Source: Rhodospirillaceae bacterium
Lineage (GTDB): Bacteria; Pseudomonadota; Alphaproteobacteria; Rhodospirillales; Casp-alpha2
Assembly: GCA_016845145.1 (NCBI GenBank)
Contig: JAERTE010000020.1
Span: 124,001 to 188,000, forward strand
Direction: 5' to 3'
Length of the DNA: 64,000 bases
Program-made: the position numbers and the translations under genes
Shown here: positions 1 through 8,216 of the stretch, piece after piece
Position numbering within the stretch: position 1 is the first letter of the stretch
How the letters are laid out: each line of letters starts with the position of its first letter
Notes under the pieces: generated by a model
What the model saw: only the letters and a program-made list of their open reading frames with translations
Database searches by the model: none
Told to the model about the DNA's origin: nothing

Positions 1-581
1 ATGGCCTCTACCGCAATCGCCGCGACCACGCCGTGATGGCGCTCATTGGCGTCCAAATTGCGCGTGCCAAACAGGATGGTGAAAAGCGCCATGCCGGCGG
101 CGATCCAAAAGGCGGTGGTGATGGAGTCCGCCTCTCCAGCAATAATCTGGTAGCTAAGGGTCACGGATTGCAATTGCAAGGCGATGTACGGCGTGGTCGC
201 GATGACGGCGATAAGAGTCACGATGACGGCAAGGCTGGGACTTTTCCCGTAACGAGACGAAATTAAGTCGGCGATGGAGGTGATCCGGTGCGCGCGACCG
301 ATGCGTACAAGTTTTCGAAGCAGCCACCACCAGCCGACAAAAACCAAAGTCGGGCCAAGATAGATGGTGACGAATTCCAGTCCGTTGCGTGCCGCCGATC
401 CGACCGCGCCATAGAATGTCCAAGACGTGCAATAGACCGAAATGGAAAGCGTATAAATTACCGGTGAATGGAGCCAACGCAGCGGGCGTTCGCGGGTCCG
501 GCGATCAACAATAAATGCGATGGCGAACAGAATCGCGACGTACCCGAGACAAACCGCTAACAGGATATTGACGGATAACAT
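1..581 (-). CDS. Sodium:solute symporter-type membrane protein, N-terminal part (cut by window edge)
   Basis: Read on the minus strand from the ATG at 579-581, this gives 193 residues before the window ends. Several hydrophobic segments are visible. They include the motifs YCTSWTFYGAVGSAA, IYLGPTL and ITSIADLISSRYGKS, which are typical of the first transmembrane segments of the SSS family, especially the SSS module fused to hybrid histidine kinases (CbrA/CrbS-like). The start overlaps the stop of the upstream 100-residue gene (ATGA), and a response regulator leads the operon. Together these favour a transporter-coupled sensor kinase. A plain acetate/solute permease cannot be excluded, because the C-terminal half lies outside the window. 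Confidence 0.75.
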   Translation of the reverse strand, partial: MLSVNILLAVCLGYVAILFAIAFIVDRRTRERPLRWLHSPVIYTLSISVYCTSWTFYGAVGSAARNGLEFVTIYLGPTLVFVGWWWLLRKLVRIGRAHRITSIADLISSRYGKSPSLAVIVTLIAVIATTPYIALQLQSVTLSYQIIAGEADSITTAFWIAAGMALFTILFGTRNLDANERHHGVVAAIAVEA

Positions 582-883
582 CAGCTAGTGGGATCGGGAT
601 CACGGGCAGATGGGCTGGAGGGGTCGCTATCCTGTAATGGCCTTGCAAGGGCGGCGGCGCCGATGATCAGCAACGCCCACACGGCAAGGATGTACAGAAG
701 CGAAAGTGGAATGCTTGAGATTTTTGCATCAATCAGCGGAATACCGATCATCGGCGGCATCAAGGCCACCGTGCCAATCAGAACCAACGCGATTGACCGG
801 TCGCGGGGCTTGCGCCGCGAAAGCTCCGGGTCTGTGCGGTCGGTCAACGGTCCGATTTCCCGACCATTAGCCGGGCCGTCCAT
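581..883 (-). CDS. Small two-helix membrane protein next to SSS gene
   Basis: This 100-residue protein starts at ATG 881-883, inside the end of the response regulator gene, and its stop overlaps the ATG of the SSS gene, so the three are translationally coupled. It has a charged N-terminus (residues 1-33), two hydrophobic segments (about 35-55 and 63-82) with a Pro-rich turn between them, and a Ser/Asp/Pro-rich tail. Small two-helix proteins (DUF3311- or DUF4212-like) commonly accompany SSS transporters as accessory subunits. I infer a similar helper role from size and position, not from a diagnostic motif. A longer reading starting at 973 is possible but overlaps the regulator out of frame. 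Confidence 0.6.
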   Translation of the reverse strand: MDGPANGREIGPLTDRTDPELSRRKPRDRSIALVLIGTVALMPPMIGIPLIDAKISSIPLSLLYILAVWALLIIGAAALARPLQDSDPSSPSARDPDPTS

Positions 884-1244
884 TTTCAAGTTGCTTGACC
901 GCTTCAATGATCTCGGCGTTGGAAAAGGGTTTGGTAATGAACAGATCGGCACCGTACTCCAACGCCGTTTCACGGTTTTCCCGCTGGCCTTTGGCGGTCA
1001 GCATCAGCACCGGCAAATTCGCCGACCTGGGATCACCGCGCAACCGTCGAAGGATTTCGTACCCGTCCAATTCCGGCAGCATAACGTCCAGAACCAAAAC
1101 GTCGGGGCTGTCTTGAAGAACCGTTTCGAGCGCCTGACGACCGTTGCTCTCGACCATGATCTCAAACCCGGCCCGCTCCAAAAGGAAGGTCAGGGATTCG
1201 ACAATATTCGGTTCGTCCTCCGCCAATAGCACACGTTTTGCCAT
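867..1244 (-). CDS. Single-domain response regulator (CheY-like)
   Basis: The 125 residues form one receiver domain with no output domain. The acidic pair E9/D10, phospho-acceptor D53 (in VLVLDVMLPELDG), T83 (VLMLTAKG) and K105 (FITKPF) are all present, so it should be phosphorylatable. A Shine-Dalgarno AGGAGAG lies about nine bases before the ATG. It is the first gene of a coupled operon with a small membrane protein and an SSS-type protein, which suggests it is the partner or phosphate relay of that sensor. Its output must come from protein-protein contacts or a separate kinase/phosphorelay, since no DNA-binding or enzymatic domain follows the receiver. Confidence 0.9.
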   Translation of the reverse strand: MAKRVLLAEDEPNIVESLTFLLERAGFEIMVESNGRQALETVLQDSPDVLVLDVMLPELDGYEILRRLRGDPRSANLPVLMLTAKGQRENRETALEYGADLFITKPFSNAEIIEAVKQLENGRPG

Positions 1245-1340
1245 GACTTATCGCTCTCCTGTTTTATGCGCTCATTGTCCGGCTGGCGCTGCAGACAATT
1301 AAAACGCAGTCCGCAAGGAGGCGCAAACATCCTTTGATAA

Positions 1341-2735
1341 CTATTCCGTCAAAGGGTCTTCGACACGGTGCACGCATTTCTGGCGCGGACATAGGCGGCA
1401 ACCGGGCCCGACTTCTTCCACATGCGCGGCGGATTCGGGTGCGTAAACGGTATGCTGCGCATTCTCCTCACTCATGGTCAGCATATCTGTCACGTAATGA
1501 CGCGGCTTGCCGAACCCGCTGACACCCACATGCCGCGCACGCGCCACAAAAACGAACCGAGACCCCGACGGAAACAGAGCGCGTTGACGAATCACCGTTT
1601 CGGGAGATTGCTGAGCTCGGTACAATGCCCATAGCGGGCAGGCCGCCGCGTAACGCGGGATCGCCAATCCTTCCAGGCCCAGGATTTCGATGATAGTGCC
1701 CGCGGCATTTGCACGGATATAACCAAACTGCGGCGCGTTGTCCTCCAGGGGCAGGGCGGCAAGGCGGTGGCATACGGTTTCCACGTCGGTGAAAAATGCT
1801 TCCGCAAGCGCCTCTATATCGTAGCCGAAATCTGCCGCGCATCGGGCAAACGAATTGACAGGTACGGCAATCGCACGGGCGCCATAGTCGGCCAGTGCGC
1901 GGCGCGCGCGGTTTCGCCCAACCTCCGTTTCGATCTGCGGCTGATCATCAATAATGCGTTCGATTATAGGGGCAAGGTGCTCTTCCGTGAGTTGGCGGGT
2001 TTTTGACCGAATGGAGATGGGGTCGGGGTCGGACAATTGATCGGACAATTCCGTCGCCGCGGCTTCGATTTCCGGAAAACGGTTCTGGCGGGCGTCGAAC
2101 ATGGCCTCGACTTCATCCGCCGACGTCAAGACCGGTGCGGCGTCTTCGGCGTGGTCCAGATACACGACCAATGCTTCGCCGATATCCGACAACGTGCGGG
2201 TCTCTTCGTTGACGATGTGGGTAAAGCGTTCGCGCCGCTCCGCCGGGACATCCGGGTAATCCTCAAGAATTTCCGCAGCCGAACGGATAGCGGCGATTCG
2301 TGACAGCATGCGATGCACGGTTTCACCAAGGAACGGATCGTTCGACAGGCGATCCGACAGGTTTTGGGCACGCGCCGTTGCGTCGCGTTCGGATCGGGCC
2401 AGCGCGGCAAGCGCCCGTGCCCAGCCAGGGAACCGCCCGATCAATTCGTTGGCGCGCTGGTCTTCGATGCCGAGTGAACGAAACGCCGGCAGATGCGCGA
2501 TCTCGACCAGGGTGTCGAGCAGCCGGCGCTCGGAAACATCGTCCAATTCATGCAGTGCCAGGTTCAAGGCCTCAGCGACCTTGCGCAGTAGCGTGCCGGC
2601 AATGCGGCGTTTGTTCCATTCAATGAGGTTCAGATAGGACGCGGAAATCTCCACCCGACGCGCGAGTTCCGCTTGCGTCACGCCAAGCTCGCGACGGCGT
2701 TGGCGGATGCGGGTGCCGAGGATCGATGTGGACAT
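1341..2735 (-). CDS. XRE-family regulator of the PrpR/ScfR type with a HisKA-like middle hairpin
   Basis: This 464-residue protein has an XRE helix-turn-helix at about residues 6-62 and a DUF2083/PrpR-type C-terminal region. That region carries C366 (in CPLW) and a cluster C446, C449, C454 (GCRLCPRQKC), the layout that binds an iron-sulfur cluster in mycobacterial PrpR. Family members control propionate, acetate and glyoxylate metabolism in response to short acyl-CoAs. Where classic ScfR proteins have an M78-like domain with HExxH, this one has a hairpin (about 135-190) resembling a histidine-kinase dimerisation domain, with H141 at the phospho-acceptor position. It is divergent from the liv-type operon across an AT-rich region with inverted repeats and probably regulates it and itself. 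Confidence 0.8.
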   Translation of the reverse strand: MSTSILGTRIRQRRRELGVTQAELARRVEISASYLNLIEWNKRRIAGTLLRKVAEALNLALHELDDVSERRLLDTLVEIAHLPAFRSLGIEDQRANELIGRFPGWARALAALARSERDATARAQNLSDRLSNDPFLGETVHRMLSRIAAIRSAAEILEDYPDVPAERRERFTHIVNEETRTLSDIGEALVVYLDHAEDAAPVLTSADEVEAMFDARQNRFPEIEAAATELSDQLSDPDPISIRSKTRQLTEEHLAPIIERIIDDQPQIETEVGRNRARRALADYGARAIAVPVNSFARCAADFGYDIEALAEAFFTDVETVCHRLAALPLEDNAPQFGYIRANAAGTIIEILGLEGLAIPRYAAACPLWALYRAQQSPETVIRQRALFPSGSRFVFVARARHVGVSGFGKPRHYVTDMLTMSEENAQHTVYAPESAAHVEEVGPGCRLCPRQKCVHRVEDPLTE

Positions 2736-2772
2736 GGGTTTCCTTTTGATTCAGAGAGTTAATCGCAAGATC

Positions 2773-2857
2773 GTAAATGTTTTACAGAATTACATTCGAT
2801 AAGTCAATAAAATTGACAAAAAAATGTCGTATTATCAATTAGTTATTGAATAATTGA
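2773..2857. promoter_or_regulatory. Candidate operator cluster between XRE regulator and ABC importer
   Basis: This AT-rich stretch of the divergent intergenic region (2736-2981) contains three perfect inverted repeats by eye. They are GTAAA-tgt-TTTAC (2773-2785), TCAAT-aaa-ATTGA (2804-2816) and TCAATTA-N9-TAATTGA (2835-2857). The last two share the half-site TCAAT/ATTGA at an interval of about 31-36 bases, close to three helical turns, as expected for cooperative dimers. The likely ligand is the adjacent XRE/PrpR-like protein. Promoters for both flanking genes probably lie here, but no convincing -35/-10 pair stands out. Confidence 0.5.
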
Positions 2858-2981
2858 CTAAACACCTTGATGGTGTCGCCTGGACACGAGGCTTGTTTGT
2901 CGGCCAAACCATAACCGCCAAAGAAGGGGCGACGGTCGATCGGCACCTAGATTACTTCACACGTTCAATGGGAGACACCAA

Positions 2982-4322
2982 ATGACTAAGTTCCATGTAA
3001 CTCGTCGCAACCTTTTGAAGGGAACGGCAGCGGCAGGCGCCGCGATCGCCGCGCCGACGATCTTTTCCAGCCGTGCCTGGGCTGCCGGCTACACCAACGA
3101 ACCGAAGGGCGGTACCGTCACTTTCGGCTTCAACGTTCCGCAGACCGGCGCCTATGCCGATGAAGGCGCGGACGAACTGCGCGCCTACCAGCTCGCCGTT
3201 GAGCACATCAATGGCCAAGGCGACGGCGGCATGCTCAACACCTTCACCTCGAAAGCGCTCAAGGGTAACGGCGTTAACGGCAAGAAGGTCGTGTTCGTCA
3301 CCGGCGACACGCAGACCAAGTCCGATGCGGCACGTGCCAGCGCCAAACGCATGATCGAAAAAGACGGCGCCATCATGATCACCGGCGGCTCCTCGTCGGG
3401 TGTCGCGATCGCTGTTCAGGGCCTGTGCCAGGACGCCGGCGTCATCTTCATGGCCGGTCTGACCCACTCCAACGACACCACGGGTAAGGACAAGCGCGCC
3501 AACGGTTTCCGTCACTTCTTCAACACCGAAATGTCGGGCGCTGCGCTCGGCCCGGTGCTGAAAAACGCTTTCGGTTCCGAACGCACCGCCTACCACCTGA
3601 CCGCCGACTACACTTGGGGTTGGAGCCAGGAAGGTTCGATCAAGAAGTACACTGAGCAATTGGGCTGGAAAACGGCCGCTGCCGTGCGTACGCCGCTGGG
3701 CGCCGGTGACTTCTCGCAGTACATCACGCCGGTGCTGAACTCGGGCGCCGACGTGCTGGTGCTCAACCACTATGGCCGCGACATGGTCAACTCGTTGACC
3801 CAAGCCGTGCAGTTCGGTCTGCGCGACAAACAGGTCAACGGCAAAGACTTCGCTATCGTCGTGCCGCTCTACTCGCGTTTGATGGCACAGGGTGCCGGCG
3901 CCAACGTGAAGGGCATCTTCGGTTCCACCAACTGGCACTGGTCCCTGCAGGACGAAGGCTCCAAGGCGTTCGTCAAATCCTTCGGCCAGAAATACGGCTT
4001 CCCGCCGTCGCAAGCCGCGCACACCACGTACTGCCAGGCCATCCTCTATGCGGATGCCTGCCAGCGGGCCGGCACCTTCATGCCGTCCGGCGTCGGCAAA
4101 GCGCTGGAAGGCTTCAAGTTCGACGGCTTGGGCAATGGCCCGACCGAATACCGCGCTGATGATCACCAGTGCTTCAAGGACGTTTTGGTCGTGAAGGGTA
4201 AAGAAAACCCGTCCTCCAAGTTCGACGTTCTCGAGGTCGTGGAAGTGACGCCGCGCGCACAAGTCGAGTACCCGGCAAAAATGCTGGGTGGTGAATTGGG
4301 CCCGTACAACAACGGCGCCTAA
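2982..4322 (+). CDS. ABC importer substrate-binding protein, branched-chain amino acid/amide type
   Basis: This 446-residue periplasmic protein starts with a twin-arginine signal (TRRNLLKG, R8-R9) followed by an Ala-rich hydrophobic stretch and a likely AWA/A cleavage near residue 33, so it is exported folded through Tat. The mature part is a type I periplasmic binding fold of the LivK/UrtA/AmiC class. The ATG is preceded by GGGAGA. It is the first gene of a complete importer operon, and a strong hairpin separates it from the permease genes, which should raise its level over them. The ligand cannot be read from sequence: amino acids, short amides, or acyl compounds (given the PrpR-like regulator) are all possible. 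Confidence 0.88.
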   Translation: MTKFHVTRRNLLKGTAAAGAAIAAPTIFSSRAWAAGYTNEPKGGTVTFGFNVPQTGAYADEGADELRAYQLAVEHINGQGDGGMLNTFTSKALKGNGVNGKKVVFVTGDTQTKSDAARASAKRMIEKDGAIMITGGSSSGVAIAVQGLCQDAGVIFMAGLTHSNDTTGKDKRANGFRHFFNTEMSGAALGPVLKNAFGSERTAYHLTADYTWGWSQEGSIKKYTEQLGWKTAAAVRTPLGAGDFSQYITPVLNSGADVLVLNHYGRDMVNSLTQAVQFGLRDKQVNGKDFAIVVPLYSRLMAQGAGANVKGIFGSTNWHWSLQDEGSKAFVKSFGQKYGFPPSQAAHTTYCQAILYADACQRAGTFMPSGVGKALEGFKFDGLGNGPTEYRADDHQCFKDVLVVKGKENPSSKFDVLEVVEVTPRAQVEYPAKMLGGELGPYNNGA

Positions 4323-4339
4323 ACGTTCCTCCCACTACC

Positions 4340-4378
4340 GGCTGTCCTTGGTGTTCGCACCAGGGGCAGCCATTTTTC
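4340..4378 (+). terminator. Strong hairpin with U-tract: attenuator between binding protein and permease genes
   Basis: A 14-base-pair stem (4340-4353 with 4358-4371, two G-U pairs) closes on a TTCG tetraloop and is followed by ATTTTTCTTTC. This is a textbook intrinsic terminator. As the importer genes continue 25 bases later with no obvious new promoter, it most likely acts as a partial terminator or 3' stabiliser that keeps the binding protein mRNA in excess. Confidence 0.88.
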
Positions 4379-4402
4379 TTTCTTCTCCGGGAGCTTCATC
4401 GG

Positions 4403-5431
4403 ATGGATGCGATATTACTGCAGGTCCTGAACGGACTGGATAAGGGTGGCGCGTACGCTCTTATTGCACTTGGATTGACGATTATCTTCGGCACGCTCGG
4501 TGTCGTGAACTTCGCACACGGTGCGCTGTTCATGCTCGGTGCGTTTTGCGCCGTGTCGGTAAAGGCGATCTTGAGCTTGGAACAAGTCACCCTTGACCCG
4601 ACCAAACTCACGGCATGGGGTTCACCCATGGAAATCCGCCAACCGTTCGTTGAAGTATGGTTTGGTGATCTCGGCGCCACGCTGCTGAATTATTCCGTTC
4701 CCGTATCCATTCTCATTGCCATTCCGGTTATGCTGTTGATCGGGGTCGTCATGGAACGAGGCCTGATCCGGTTCTTTTACAAACGCCCCCACGCGGACCA
4801 AATCCTGGTGACCTTCGGTCTCGCCATCGTGTTGCAGGAAATCATCAAAAGCGTGTTCGGCGCAAATCCGATACCGCAGCCGGCACCCGATGCCATGAAA
4901 GGCATGATTGATTTCGGCATATTGGTGGGCTTCGACGCCGGCAACGTGGTTTATCCTGCGTGGCGGCTGATTTATTTCGTCTTTTCCTTGGGCGTGATCG
5001 GCGCCGTGTTCGCGTTTTTACAATTTACAACGTTTGGCATGGTAGTCCGCGCCGGCATGGCGGACCGCGAGACTGTCGGGCTGCTGGGCATCGACATTGA
5101 CCGGCGGTTCACCATCGTGTTCGGCATCGCAGCCGTTGTCGCCGGACTGGCGGGTGCCATGTATACACCGATTCTGAGCCCCGATTATCACATGGGCATG
5201 GACTTTCTGGTCCTGAGCTTTGTCGTCGTGGTGGTCGGCGGCATGGGGTCGTTGGGCGGTGCGGTCGCGGCTGGTTTCTTGCTGGGCATCTTGCAGAGTT
5301 TCGCCTCCATGAACGAGGTGAAAGACATTCTGCCGGGTATTGACCAGATCATCATTTATCTGATTGCCGTTGTTGTTCTTCTGGTCCGCCCCCGTGGCCT
5401 GATGGGCCGCAAAGGCGTGATGGAGCACTAA
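4403..5431 (+). CDS. livH: Branched-chain amino acid-type ABC permease LivH
   Basis: This 342-residue integral membrane protein has about eight hydrophobic segments and the LivH hallmarks GGAYALIALGLTIIFGTLGV with NFAHGALFMLGAF at the N-terminus and VVVVVGGMGSLGGAVAAG near residue 280. It forms one half of the membrane channel with LivM. A modestly long periplasmic insertion (about residues 55-90, with KLTAWGSPMEIRQPF) is seen in the subset of these importers using longer binding proteins. It lies 25 bases after the hairpin that follows the binding-protein gene and three bases before livM, consistent with one transcript. Confidence 0.9.
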   Translation: MDAILLQVLNGLDKGGAYALIALGLTIIFGTLGVVNFAHGALFMLGAFCAVSVKAILSLEQVTLDPTKLTAWGSPMEIRQPFVEVWFGDLGATLLNYSVPVSILIAIPVMLLIGVVMERGLIRFFYKRPHADQILVTFGLAIVLQEIIKSVFGANPIPQPAPDAMKGMIDFGILVGFDAGNVVYPAWRLIYFVFSLGVIGAVFAFLQFTTFGMVVRAGMADRETVGLLGIDIDRRFTIVFGIAAVVAGLAGAMYTPILSPDYHMGMDFLVLSFVVVVVGGMGSLGGAVAAGFLLGILQSFASMNEVKDILPGIDQIIIYLIAVVVLLVRPRGLMGRKGVMEH

Positions 5432-5434
5432 GTC

Positions 5435-6607
5435 ATGGGTTTATTTGCGATGAAACGAAGGGACTTGATCCTATTTGCCGCTTTCTCGGCCGTGGTCCTT
5501 GCCGGTCCGATTATTTTCCAGCCGATCGGCGCAGGCTACCCTGATTTACTGCAGAAATTCGCGATCTTCGGCATATTTGCACTGGGTTTCAATATTCTCT
5601 TCGGTCTGACAGGTTATCTGTCGTTCGGGCACGCGGCGTTCCTGGGCGCCGGCTCCTATACGGCGGTCTGGACCTTCAAGCTGTTGAGCATGAACCCCGT
5701 GCCGGCCATCATCCTGTCAACCATCGTTGGCGGCGTATTCGCAGCCGCGATCGGCTTCATTTCCTTGCGCCGTACCGGGATTTACTTCTCGATCCTGACG
5801 CTTGCGTTCGCCCAGATGAGTTACAATCTGGCTTATTCGGTGCTGACGCCGATCACCAATGGTGAGACCGGTTTGCAGTTGGCGCAATCAGATCCCCGCG
5901 CTCTCGATGTGATGTTCGGGCGTGATTACGGCGCCGTGTTGCCGTCGTCGGATCTCTTCGGTCTCGATATGACGGGCTATCCGGGCTTCTATTTCTGCGC
6001 CGTAATGCTGATTGTCTGCTTCTTTATTTCGCTTCGCATTTTCCGCTCGCCTTTCGGTTTGATGTTACGCGCGGTGAAATCAAACCAGAACCGCATGAAC
6101 TACACTGGCCTCAACACACGGCCTTACGCACTGGCGGCTTTCGTCATCTCCGGCATGTTCGCCGGCCTGGCGGGCGGCCTCATGGCGGTAACCGACCCGT
6201 TGGCGGGTGCCGAGCGCATGCAGTGGACGGCATCGGGCGAGATCGTGCTGATGACGATCCTCGGTGGTGCGGGGACGCTCCTGGGCCCGGTGATTGGCGC
6301 CACGACGATTAAGTATTTCGAGAACATCTTCTCGGCCTTTAACGAAGGTATCCTCATGAAAGCCTTCGACTTCCTGCCCGAAGCCCTGCAACACATGATG
6401 GTCTCGATCACCTCGTTGTTCGTCGGCGAAGGTTGGCATCTGACATTGGGCGCATTGTTCATGCTCATTGTCATCTTCCTGCCCGGTGGGCTGATGGAAG
6501 GCTTCAATCGTATCAAGGGCCTGTTCACGAGAAAGGCCTCAAGTGACAATATCGGTGGCAAAACGGGTGGCAACGCGGATGCGGCGAATGCCGCGCCGGC
6601 AGAGTAA
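5435..6607 (+). CDS. livM: Branched-chain amino acid-type ABC permease LivM
   Basis: This 390-residue membrane protein is the second channel subunit. LivM motifs are clear: [20 protein letters not shown] near residue 50, [14 protein letters not shown] near 120, [11 protein letters not shown] at about 215, and [16 protein letters not shown] near 275. The C-terminus carries a polar tail rich in Lys, Asn and Ala after the last helix. The gap to livH is three bases and to livG ten bases. The length is slightly above the usual 320-360 residues because of the tail and an insertion (about 145-180) containing the acidic motif [15 protein letters not shown]. Confidence 0.9.
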   Translation: MGLFAMKRRDLILFAAFSAVVLAGPIIFQPIGAGYPDLLQKFAIFGIFALGFNILFGLTGYLSFGHAAFLGAGSYTAVWTFKLLSMNPVPAIILSTIVGGVFAAAIGFISLRRTGIYFSILTLAFAQMSYNLAYSVLTPITNGETGLQLAQSDPRALDVMFGRDYGAVLPSSDLFGLDMTGYPGFYFCAVMLIVCFFISLRIFRSPFGLMLRAVKSNQNRMNYTGLNTRPYALAAFVISGMFAGLAGGLMAVTDPLAGAERMQWTASGEIVLMTILGGAGTLLGPVIGATTIKYFENIFSAFNEGILMKAFDFLPEALQHMMVSITSLFVGEGWHLTLGALFMLIVIFLPGGLMEGFNRIKGLFTRKASSDNIGGKTGGNADAANAAPAE

Positions 6608-6617
6608 GGGGGCTGGC

Positions 6618-7373
6618 ATGAGTATTCTTTCCGTAGCCAACGTCAACAAAAGCTTCGGCGGTTTGAAGGCGTTAGATGAAGTCAACCTCGAGGTCGAAGC
6701 TGGTACGGTGCACGCCATCATCGGCCCCAACGGCGCCGGCAAATCGACCCTGCTCAACTGCTTCATCGGCAGGCTCGAGCCCGACACCGGGACGGTTACG
6801 TTCGACGGGCAATCCCTGTTGGGCATACAGCCGCACGAGATCAACCAGGCCGGCGTCAGCCGCGTGTTCCAAACGCCGGAAATTTTCGGCGACCTGACGC
6901 TGCTGGAGAATGTCGTTATTCCGGCGTTCGCGAAACGCGACGGCGCGTTTACCATCAATGCGTGGTATTCCGTCGGTAGCGAATCGGAACTCAAAGCCAA
7001 GGCCATGAGTATGTTGGCCGACGTCGGACTGGCAGAGAAATCCGGTGACTTGGCAGGGCAATTGTCACGTGGCGATAAACGCCGCTTGGAACTTGCCATG
7101 TGCCTGGTGCAGGACCCCAAGTTGCTGCTGCTTGACGAGCCGACCGCCGGAATGGCGCGCGCCGATACCAACAACACCATCGACCTGATGAAAACCATCG
7201 CCCAGAGCGGCGTTACCATGGTGGTCATCGAACACGACATGCATGTGGTGTTTTCCCTGGCCGATAAGATTTCTGTCTTGGCGCAAGGCACCGTTATCGT
7301 CGAAGACCTGCCCGAAAACATCAAAGGCAACCCCCGAGTCCAGGAAGCGTACCTGGGCGGCGCGCATCTTTAA
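6618..7373 (+). CDS. livG: ABC importer ATPase LivG
   Basis: The 251 residues start at ATG 6618, behind AAGGGGG. The in-frame upstream codons lie inside livM and are not preferred. The Walker A motif is GPNGAGKST (about residue 38), followed by a Q-loop region and Walker B LLLLDEPTAG with the catalytic Glu and an H-loop (VVIEHDM). The signature motif reads LSRGDKRRLELA where most LivG proteins have LSHGEQRQLE or LSGGQ, a conservative but noticeable change. It hydrolyses ATP at the cytoplasmic face of LivH/LivM as a heterodimer with LivF. Confidence 0.9.
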   Translation: MSILSVANVNKSFGGLKALDEVNLEVEAGTVHAIIGPNGAGKSTLLNCFIGRLEPDTGTVTFDGQSLLGIQPHEINQAGVSRVFQTPEIFGDLTLLENVVIPAFAKRDGAFTINAWYSVGSESELKAKAMSMLADVGLAEKSGDLAGQLSRGDKRRLELAMCLVQDPKLLLLDEPTAGMARADTNNTIDLMKTIAQSGVTMVVIEHDMHVVFSLADKISVLAQGTVIVEDLPENIKGNPRVQEAYLGGAHL

Positions 7374-7397
7374 TCGCGCGATAGTATGGAGGATCGC

Positions 7398-8201
7398 ATG
7401 GAAACCGCGGATCAAGCCACAAACAATCTTATCGGTGACGACCCGTTCAAAGGGGCCGCGCCAGGTAAAAAACCGGTCATGAGCGCCGGCGGTCAAGCCG
7501 CCTTCTTCTCGTGCTGGGACATCCACGCCTATTATGGCGAGAGCTACATCGTCCAGGGCGTCAGCTTCGACATCCGCGAGGGCGAGATCGTCGCATTGTT
7601 GGGTCGAAACGGCGCCGGCAAGACGTCGACCTTGCGCGCGATCGCTCGGGTCGATGATCCGGCGCTGAAACACGGTGAAATCTGGCTTGATCATAAGCCG
7701 CTTCACAATATGAAGGCGCACGAGGCGGCGCTCACCGGGATCGGCCTGGTGCCTGAAGACCGCCGCATCATTCAAGGTCTGACGGTCGAAGAAAACCTTA
7801 AGCTGGCTCAGATCGCGCCGCCCATGGGCTGGTCGATCGAGCGGATCTATGAATTGTTCCCGCGCCTCGGCGAACGCCGCAACCAGGAAGGCACAACCCT
7901 ATCGGGTGGCGAACAGCAGATGCTGGCGATCAGCCGTGCGTTGGCCCGGGATGTCAAACTGCTGTTGCTTGATGAGCCCTATGAGGGCTTGGCACCGGTT
8001 ATTGTGCACGAAATCGAGAAGACCCTGGAACAGATCAAGACGCTGGGCATGACCACGGTCATCGTTGAGCAAAACGCCATCGCGGCCCTGCATCTGGCCG
8101 ATCGGGCGATCATCTTGGACATGGGCCAAGTGGTGTTTGACGGTGTTTCGCAGGAGGTTCTCGATAACGCTGATTTACGCCAACAGTATTTGGCGATTTA
8201 A
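7398..8201 (+). CDS. livF: ABC importer ATPase LivF
   Basis: This gives 267 residues from ATG 7398. GGAGG at 7388-7392 sits five bases ahead of this ATG and overlaps the earlier in-frame ATG at 7386, so 7398 is the better start. A polar 40-residue N-terminal extension, not usual for LivF, precedes the ATPase core. Walker A is GRNGAGKTS, the signature is LSGGEQQML, Walker B is LLLLDEPYEGLAP, and the switch His is replaced by Gln (VIVEQN), as in many LivF proteins. It pairs with LivG to power the importer. Confidence 0.9.
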   Translation: METADQATNNLIGDDPFKGAAPGKKPVMSAGGQAAFFSCWDIHAYYGESYIVQGVSFDIREGEIVALLGRNGAGKTSTLRAIARVDDPALKHGEIWLDHKPLHNMKAHEAALTGIGLVPEDRRIIQGLTVEENLKLAQIAPPMGWSIERIYELFPRLGERRNQEGTTLSGGEQQMLAISRALARDVKLLLLDEPYEGLAPVIVHEIEKTLEQIKTLGMTTVIVEQNAIAALHLADRAIILDMGQVVFDGVSQEVLDNADLRQQYLAI

Positions 8202-8216
8202 TCGAAGGCTCGACGG

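Noticed and set aside
2952..4262. 436-residue minus-strand frame opposite the ABC binding protein
   Set aside because: It is a codon-bias shadow of the binding protein, which has a Tat signal and full family similarity.
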